Shown: positions 57,421-64,000 of the stretch, piece after piece | Position numbering within the stretch: the stretch's first letter is position 1 | How the letters are laid out: each line of letters begins with the position of its first letter | DNA from: Sebastes aleutianus | Lineage: Eukaryota > Chordata > Actinopteri > Perciformes > Sebastidae | Direction: 5' to 3' | Assembly: GCA_916700875.1 (NCBI GenBank) | Contig: CAKAKS010000068.1 | Coordinates: 27,993,253 to 28,057,252 of the forward strand | DNA length: 64,000 nucleotides | Made by a program: the position numbers and the translations under genes | The notes under the pieces: model-generated | The model's input: only the letters and a program-made list of their open reading frames with translations | Databases searched by the model: none | Told to the model about the DNA's origin: nothing

Positions 57421-59669
57421 AGCAGAGACCGTCTGTAGGGCCCTGCTGGAGGCCCCGCTGAAGTTTTATCTGATTTTGTGATCTTTTCTCTGCTTTGTGC
57501 CGCCCCAAAGTATGTTGAACTATGTTTCTTGTCCGACGTAGCAACAGTAACTAAGGGGGGTTAGGATCGGTCAATTATGCTTGATTTTATTAGTGCACCA
57601 GTTCAGTTAATTATGAGTTGGATGTAAAGCCAGCACTGCACTAAAGATAACAATAAATGACATCAAAACCAGTATGTGTGATGTGTATTTATATATAGCA
57701 TACAGAATGCAAAGCAATACTGGGCAGTCTGGTAGACTAAATTCATATATATCTACCTGACAGATTCCGTCCATGCACGGCTGCGCAGGGTTAAAAAGAG
57801 CATTGGTTTGAAAATCCAACCCCATTAAGTGACCATTATGTTGCCATTTACTTTCATGTTGAGTATCCACAGGCAGCCCAATTTGCATTTTGAAGTTATG
57901 CCACCTACTCATTTGAACAAGCACAGGTGTGGAAATATTTTGGAGGATTTTGGGACGGTAAGTGTCAGAAATGCACAACCATAGCAACACGGTAGTCTGG
58001 AAAGCACAGAGTATTAACTTTGTTCAGGTGTTGGTGGACCGTGCAGATAAAAAAAACAGGTTGTGCCCCCGCAGGTTGGAATATAACACATTGCATAATT
58101 AGGCAGTGCATCATGAATCCACTGTGTCCATGTGTCGTTCATCTATCCCTGTTTACAGTTTAAATTAATTGCTATGCAAGGGACATTACGCACTCAAGTG
58201 TGTAAATTCTTGCACAGTGGCTGAGTGCTTAATGAATGAAGACTTCCGCGACAAGTGTCTACAGCTCACTACACCACACAGGTGGCATTAGCCACACTAG
58301 CAAGAGAGGTATTAAAAGCACAGCTGAAGTCAACTTTATGCTGATTTTATGTGGCTGCAGCAGACCCACAACCCTCCAGCATTCCATAAAGCTAATTGGT
58401 CATTATAAAGCATGCCCAAAAACCACAGGAAGGATGAAATAAATCGTACAAGTCACAACCTGACCTTCTGCACAGGCTGAAAACACAAATCACACCCAGT
58501 GCTATACAGTAGGTAACTTCACAACCACTAAATCCAAAATTGGATAAATTCCAAATTTACTCCAAACCTTGGTGGGCTCTGTCCCTGAGCCTGAATATGT
58601 CTTTGACTCAACTTCAGAAGACTTAAAGCTAAAATATAACAGAGAGCTTCAATATTTTAATAAGTAAGCTACCTTCTGTTCTCTGTGGTGGAGAAATGAT
58701 CAATGACATGCATTGCAATGGTCATTCTGTGCTGTTGTTTTTTTTTTAGATAAAAACTATAGCTATCCACCCTGCATTGCTCAGCAGTCTCATTAAAGAA
58801 CAGTAACTGGTATACCATTACTATTAGCAAGGGTAAGGCTAAGGTGCACCTATCATGGCCTTCACAGGGCCAACATTTGGATGGATGCAAAACAGATCAG
58901 AACATAGTCAGACCTGAAACGAATACACCCAATGGTATTTAGGTCCGATCCAAAATCATGTCCAAAAAAATCCCTGGTCATTTGTGCAAACACCTTAAAA
59001 CATCCTATGTAGACATTCAGTTTCAAAACAAGAAGTAGTGTGGCATTCTTATAGTGCAGTGACCTCCCATGTAACAGCATTAGTCATTTCAGCAAGTGCA
59101 CCAAAAATCGAAACTAAGTTCACGATATAATAGAAGGGCAAAGTTTGCTTATGGATGAGGTCAGGTTGGGTGAATGGCTCCGCCAAAATATCAGACTTTA
59201 ACACTAAAGACCGCTGGCCTTTTCCTGTTTCCAACCAATATTCAACATTGTTTTTTTCTAAGCAAGACAAAAATTGTCCCCTAACATTAACTGTTATGAA
59301 AAGGCACTGATGAACAACCCAGTTTGTCAATTAGGTGTAAGGACTTTTTGAGCAGGATGTCAGCTGTGCTGTTATCCCTGACATCCAGTTTGCTACACTG
59401 CTCTGATATCGAGTTGGCATTGTGCCTAGAAGTAGAACACACACAAAGCAATGAGCTATTAGAGGAATATCGATCTTCTCAGAGGCAATGCCACGGAAGT
59501 CAGATGGATGATTCAAAAGCCACAGTATGTGGGCATAGCAGTCTATAATGTGACTGAGTTGTCTGGCAGTTAGCTGTATAATGACTGGGTATTTGAAATG
59601 AAATGAAACGCCCTTGCTCTGTTAGAAGAGACATAAAAACAGTTGTGAAGAGAATTACAAAGCAGTCAA
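57421..59669. other. Unassigned non-coding stretch
   Basis: A T run lies near 58738-58749. A 127-codon minus frame (57990-57607) has no domain I recognise. No repeat end is seen. Confidence 0.4.
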
Positions 59670-59911
59670 TGTTTAAGGAAACCAATATTTAAGGTACCAG
59701 AGCAGTGCCTGTTTGGAATGGGCCGATTGCTCTGCCTCCGGTATTGCTGATTGCAGCTTTCTTGAGAACCGCTGATCCAAACAACTTCAGACTCAACACT
59801 GCGCTTCGTTAGGTTCTGAGCAAAACACCCGCCAAGCGAGAAGTCGATCAGATGAACGGTTGACGAAAAAATCAAAGGACATACATACATGCATGCATAC
59901 AGACAGATACT
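59670..59911. repeat. Probable dispersed repeat followed by a tetranucleotide run
   Basis: AACCGCTGATCCAAACAACT, CACTGCGCTTCGTTAGGTTC and GAAGTCGATCAGATGAACGG are words I recognise from a dispersed fish repeat that commonly sits next to ACAG-type runs. Here it is followed by degenerate CATA/CATG/CAGA tetranucleotides (59880-59909). The class is unknown. Confidence 0.5.
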
Positions 59912-60954
59912 TCTTCCATTTTAGTTAGATAATTGATGTACTGTGATCTGAAATAGATTATCTTTAAATTCTACATCGTGCAGGAGATCAGGAAACATGA
60001 TACCTTTTCCTTAGATGTTTTTCCTCTAGAGAAAGTCTTCACCGTCATTTTCACTGCAGGCTTATGAATGTTTAATGAGTTTAAAATGAAACAAAACAGC
60101 CAAACCTCCTGCAGGTTTCTGCCTCTGGTGACTTTGTCTCATTCTCTATTAGCTTCTTCATCCCCACTGAGAAACACCAGCAACACAGGCATGTTTCTAC
60201 AGAAATGCATTCATCTCTGAAGCAGTATATCAAGCAGTGCTTGTTTTTACCCATAAGTGCAGGCCTCTCAGTAAGTACAACATTTTCCTCTCCGAGCCTT
60301 TCAGGTGGTTAATTCTGGCAAATGGTCCGTCTGATTCACTGGTTCCACTCTAACTAATTTCATGCTGCATTTCTATTTGGAAACAACCATCAAGAAAATG
60401 GGGAAATAGTCAGAACGCAGCACATACTTGTGTTTGTGTGTTTAGGTTGTGGAAAGCAGTGATCCACTTAGATCGCAGCCACACACACACACACACACTC
60501 CTCTCGTGGTTGCAGCTGTGCCTGGAAATCTGCGTGGGGGGATTAATGGGGATTTGACGCAATAGAACTGTTTGTCCCTAACATGATAATTATCATTATT
60601 TAATCAACTGTGATTGCATTAATCACTAATGAAATAATGACCAATTAACTGCAATCCATTTCCGTGTGATTTTAATGGTTATGTTTAGCTCTGAGGCTGC
60701 TCACTCTGAATTCTGATTGACTAGAATTGACTGGAGAGTACACGACTATAGAAATGAATACTACAACATGTGGGTGAAGCCATTTGGGCTATATGAAGCA
60801 TCAGATTCTCAGAAAGGAGGCCATGATGCACGTGATGTATGAGCTCTGGTAATCAGACGTGTCCCGCATTAACTGTCACTGTAATGAATGCGACTTACTC
60901 TAGGTAAACACTGTGTATGGCTGTGCTTAATGACACTACACTCTTGTGCGCAAC
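59912..60954. other. Unassigned; CA run and possible conserved block
   Basis: A CA run lies at 60480-60498. The AT-rich part 60560-60740 contains the perfect palindrome ATGATAATTATCAT (60583-60596) and several further TAAT/ATTA sites, with no repeat signature. It is a tentative regulatory candidate. Confidence 0.35.
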
Positions 60955-61489
60955 TTAAAGAGGACCTATTATGCTTATGTTCAGGTGCATACTTGTATTT
61001 TGGGTTTCTACTAGAACATGTCATGCTTTAATGTTAAAAAAAAAACACTTCACTTTTCTCATACCGGTTGTGCTGCAGCACTTCTTTTCACCCTCTGTCT
61101 GAAACAAAACCCCGAAAAGCTCTGAAAAACCCGTCTGCTCTGATTAGTCAGCTAAACGACACTGTTGTGATTGGTCAACCGAACTAAACTTTTTGGACTC
61201 CGCTCCAGCTCAGCTCTAGCTAACTTTGTTTGAGGGTGTCCCAAACTATCCACTAGGCGGGTATTATGCAAATTAGTTACTTGGTGACATCACCATGTTA
61301 CGGAAGAAAAGGCGGGACTTCAAGCAAGGTGTTTCAGACAGATCAGGAGCAGTGTTTCTGTGGGGGAGAGTAACTCCCTTTGGCGTGGACCTTGGGCTTT
61401 GTAACTTTGCAGACTTTTTACATGCACAAAAAACTATGTAACACACAAAGGGAAGGGAAAAAGCACAGAACTATAATAGGTCCTCTTAA
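60955..61489. mobile_element. TTAA-bounded MITE (AGAGGACCTATTATG ends), 535 bp
   Basis: The left end is TTAAAGAGGACCTATTATGC and the right end in reverse TTAAGAGGACCTATTATAGT, a near-perfect inverted repeat bounded by TTAA. The interior contains an octamer site (ATGCAAAT, 61266-61273), GTGATTGGTC (inverted CCAAT) and GGCGGGACTTC. No open frame of note. It is a familiar teleost family whose ends suggest piggyBac-type mobilisation. Confidence 0.9.
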
Positions 61490-62175
61490 AAGAACTAAAG
61501 GAGAAGCTCCTTATCCAGTATTATGTAGCTGTGGATCGCATATACTGTAAGAATAATCTGCATCAGATCACCACAGTCTGCTTTACCGCAATGTTCCTGC
61601 TTCAACCACTCTAAACATTCATTTTTGATGCCAGTTTAAACACATCTACTGGTACGAGGCTGTTTATTTACATTTCAAGCATGCTTCCATTTTCCTGCGC
61701 ATTTTCTCCAAGAATTGTGTTTGCTGTTGTTGACAAAATTGACAAAGTGACAGCTGAATGACATTGTGCCAGTAAAAGACGTGAGTGTGAGGTGCCTGTT
61801 CTTTGCACAGCCTCATTTGGATGAACCTCCCACCTGTTTGAGCCTCTATTCCCAGCACTGCATTGAACACTCTGCACTGGGCACCAAAATACCACACAGA
61901 CGAGCTAAGCAAATTTTAAGTCGGGCAAATACCAAACTGCCACAGCGCTGCTTACACTGCTCGTTTTGCCTCCACAAAAATAGGGCCTATCAAGTTCTGT
62001 TTACTCATCACGAGGAGTAATACTCTGGAGGAAGCTTTCTAAGGCATGCATAAAAAAAAAATTGCACGAGATAGAAATGAGTAAAGTTCAAAAGCAAAGG
62101 TCAATCACCTCCATTGTATCGGGACAGTGGCAGAAACAGCAGAGACAAATATACCTGAGCAAATATAACCAAACC
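61490..62175. other. Unassigned non-coding stretch
   Basis: Overlapping frames on both strands at 61664-62020 have no domain. No repeat end is seen. Confidence 0.35.
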
Positions 62176-62450
62176 AACAAACACCGGACTTTTAACCAGG
62201 AGACCCGTGCTTGAGACCGTTGTTAACCGGTGTTTTGTTTTGTAAGTTACATTAGTGACGTTTGTCACCTGAAGATTGTGTTTTCTGTAGCTGTTACGTT
62301 GTTCCCATACATGTTTTACTTAGTTTACTTACTTATTTTAAGCCAAAGCATGATGTTTTCCCTTACCTTAAGTAAGTGGTTGTCTTGCCTGAACCTAAAT
62401 CAGTGGTGTTCTTCTCTGAACCTAACTGCTGACGTTTGCGTGGCGCACAA
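62176..62450 (+). repeat. tRNA-like-box dispersed repeat, plus-strand copy
   Basis: AACCAGGAGACCCGTGCTTG (62195-62214) and GAGACCG form the tRNA-like block. The body follows: ACTTATTTTAAGCCAAAGCA (near 62332) and two rounds of CCTAA/CTGAACCTAA. This copy fixes the polarity of the family, with the tRNA-like block first and the CCTAAC-rich body after. Confidence 0.65.
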
Positions 62451-63769
62451 ATGACACTCGAAAAGTTGTGTAAAAATGACACGCGAAAAGGCTACAGTGA
62501 GTACTCTGCATCTTGCACGGTTGCCTCGCTATCAAGGTCAATTGGTCAATCTGTGTCCACAAAAAGACAGAAATATAAACACCTGATAAAGCTCTACCTC
62601 TGTAGTGGTTCCGGGTGTCTCCAGGACCACATTTCACCACGATGACTGACACGACACGGTGAAAACAATACCAGTGTTGCTGTCGTGGCTGGTAATGATG
62701 ACTGGAAGGAGGTACAAAATGAGGAGAAAATTATTCACCACAACAATCTTTCAGCAGGAACACGTTCCTATTATTCAGGCATTATGGGTCATGATATGAT
62801 GGGATATGATCTGCTATAGATTCTGGTCAAAGTCCCTCGCACAACAGGAGCTGTATGGCTCTCTAGCATTGAATGTAAAGTGTTAGCTACGTGTACTACA
62901 CCACCTGTTTCCTGGCTGCAATAATGTGCCCACAGGCAGATTGTTTAGAGAGTTTTAACTGACTGAAACTCATTTTGGAGGAGAATTGGGAATTTGGCTT
63001 GTAAATGTGGGCGACTGCCAATTAAAACTCTCTCTGTCGCTTTTTCTACCCCTGTCTGTATTGCTCTCGCTCATTTGCAGCAAATGATTGCTATTCAGAC
63101 GTTGCATTGAATAATTTCCATGACCAGGGATGTGGGAGTAGAAAGCCTCCACTGGCCTCCCTCACACTCCGCTCTTTCCTTCCTATCTCTGAACTCCATA
63201 AATATTTATGAAGGTATTTGAATAATGTGAATTGGAATGACACAATATCATTTTGAGAAGAGACGAGTAGAAATAGCAGGAAGGTGAGGGATGGCAAATG
63301 GCACCGGTGGAAGAATCCTCCAGACCTGAAATGTGAGTCCTTTAGGGGTCGAGCCTTTGAGACAAGTGAAATGTGGATGAAGGATGTGCCAGTATGGCAG
63401 TGTTCATCATACTGTCAGAGAAGACGAGCATATCTCAGATGTGGTCATATTTTATCTTTGTGACATTGATATTTGGACATTTGAGTTATCTGCAGTAATT
63501 ACACTGATGTCGCACTGCTCTCGGAAGGATGTCGCTGCAACAAAAGAGGCTGTAGCGCATGAAGCAATCGATGACAAAGGGTGGGAAATGTGTTTGTAAT
63601 TGGGGAGCTGAAGTGACAGTCTCACACTGCAACCTCATCTCACGGTAAGGCGTATAAATAGCACGCCATTTTAAGGACTTTTTCACATGTCAAGATTTAA
63701 GCCTTTTGGGTGTCATTTCACACACCGTCGTTACTGTGAAACAGTCGTATATTTAGGAACAAAAAATCT
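62451..63769. other. Unassigned non-coding stretch
   Basis: No repeat end, exon or RNA gene is recognised. Frames at 63384-63686 on both strands overlap each other. Confidence 0.4.
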
Positions 63770-63860
63770 TTAATGGTAGCAGTAAGTTTTAAGCAACAAA
63801 ACCACTTAGTTATGTTTAGGAAAAACATCATGGTTGGGCTTAAAATAAGTACGTAAACTA
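63770..63860 (-). repeat. tRNA-like-box repeat, body fragment
   Basis: AAGCAACAAAACCACTTAGT, ATGTTTAGGAAAAACATCAT and GGGCTTAAAATAAGTACGT are the reversed body. The tRNA-like block does not follow; another repeat begins instead. Confidence 0.65.
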
Positions 63861-63865
63861 AAGCC

Positions 63866-64000
63866 AAGTTCACACTACAGGACTTTCAAAGTCCTCAGAT
63901 CTCTGTACTGTTCACACTACACAACTTTCTGTGTTATAATCGGGAGTCTTTAAGTCGTTGTGGTTTTCATACTGTATGACTGACCGGCGACAGGGGGTCA
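63866..64000 (+). mobile_element. Repeat with 'TTCACACTACA' motifs, cut by the window end
   Basis: GTTCACACTACAGGACTTTC, CTGTTCACACTACACAACTT and ATGACTGACCGGCGACAGG are words of a dispersed teleost element as I remember it. The right end is outside the window. Confidence 0.5.

Noticed and set aside
57607..57990. 127-codon minus-strand open frame
   Set aside because: No recognisable motif, no splice or promoter context, and hydrophobic stretches typical of AT-rich random translation.
62187..62220. Functional tRNA gene
   Set aside because: Only a T-arm-like and variable-loop-like part can be seen; there is no paired acceptor stem, D arm or terminator-ready ending, and several diverged copies exist in the window.

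Overview
The window looks like teleost fish nuclear DNA, most likely from a percomorph (perch-like) species. It is AT-rich, has very few CpG-rich stretches, has CA/TG, TTTG, AGAC and TCC microsatellites, and is crowded with short non-autonomous DNA transposons whose ends are familiar from percomorph genomes. These include TTAA-bounded elements ending in AAAGGAATAGTTCA, AGAGGACCTATTATG or AAAGGTGCTA, hAT-like ends such as GGGTGCTCCGAT and AGGGATGCACCGAT, and LINE 3' tails of the L2/CR1 kind. There is no bacterial, plasmid, viral or CRISPR-like content. The assignment rests on repeat families recognised from memory, not on a search.

No protein-coding gene can be called with confidence. Nearly all open frames are short, many begin at non-ATG codons, and many lie inside repeats. 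Two minus-strand open stretches have splice-like boundaries and are listed as weak exon candidates (46113-46265 and 10980-11111). The window is best read as intergenic or large-intron DNA.

Layout. 0.5-1.1 kb: TTAA-bounded element with promoter-like motifs. 2.1 kb: fragment of a repeat family whose complete copies carry a tRNA-like box. 3.7-5.2 kb: an old dispersed repeat split by at least two other elements. 7.1-7.9 kb: LINE tail and hAT-like end. 10.4-12.2 kb: open-frame repeat and a complete 752-bp element. 13.3 kb: hAT-like element. 15.3-16.2 kb: two TTAA-bounded elements side by side. 17.4-22.7 kb: degenerate dispersed repeats and an inverted pair of about 460-bp elements. 25-26 kb: hAT-like element with a perfect 8-bp target duplication and a TTAA element nested inside it. 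27.2-31.4 kb: three more TIR elements, one with a perfect 8-bp duplication. 33.1-33.6 kb: inverted-repeat element enclosing nine 32-bp tandem units. 36.8-46 kb: LINE tails, a third TTAA-element copy and further TIR elements. 47-48.3 kb: dispersed repeat split by an element with a POU-octamer hairpin. 50-53 kb: dispersed repeats. 54.5-57.4 kb: an inverted repeat pair flanking a Tc1/mariner transposase relic. 59.7-64 kb: more dispersed repeats and a complete TTAA element.

The features are layers of transposon insertion, not a gene system. The most informative points are the nesting orders, the target duplications, the inverted pairs and the regulatory motifs carried by repeats. I did not find a convincing undescribed biological system.
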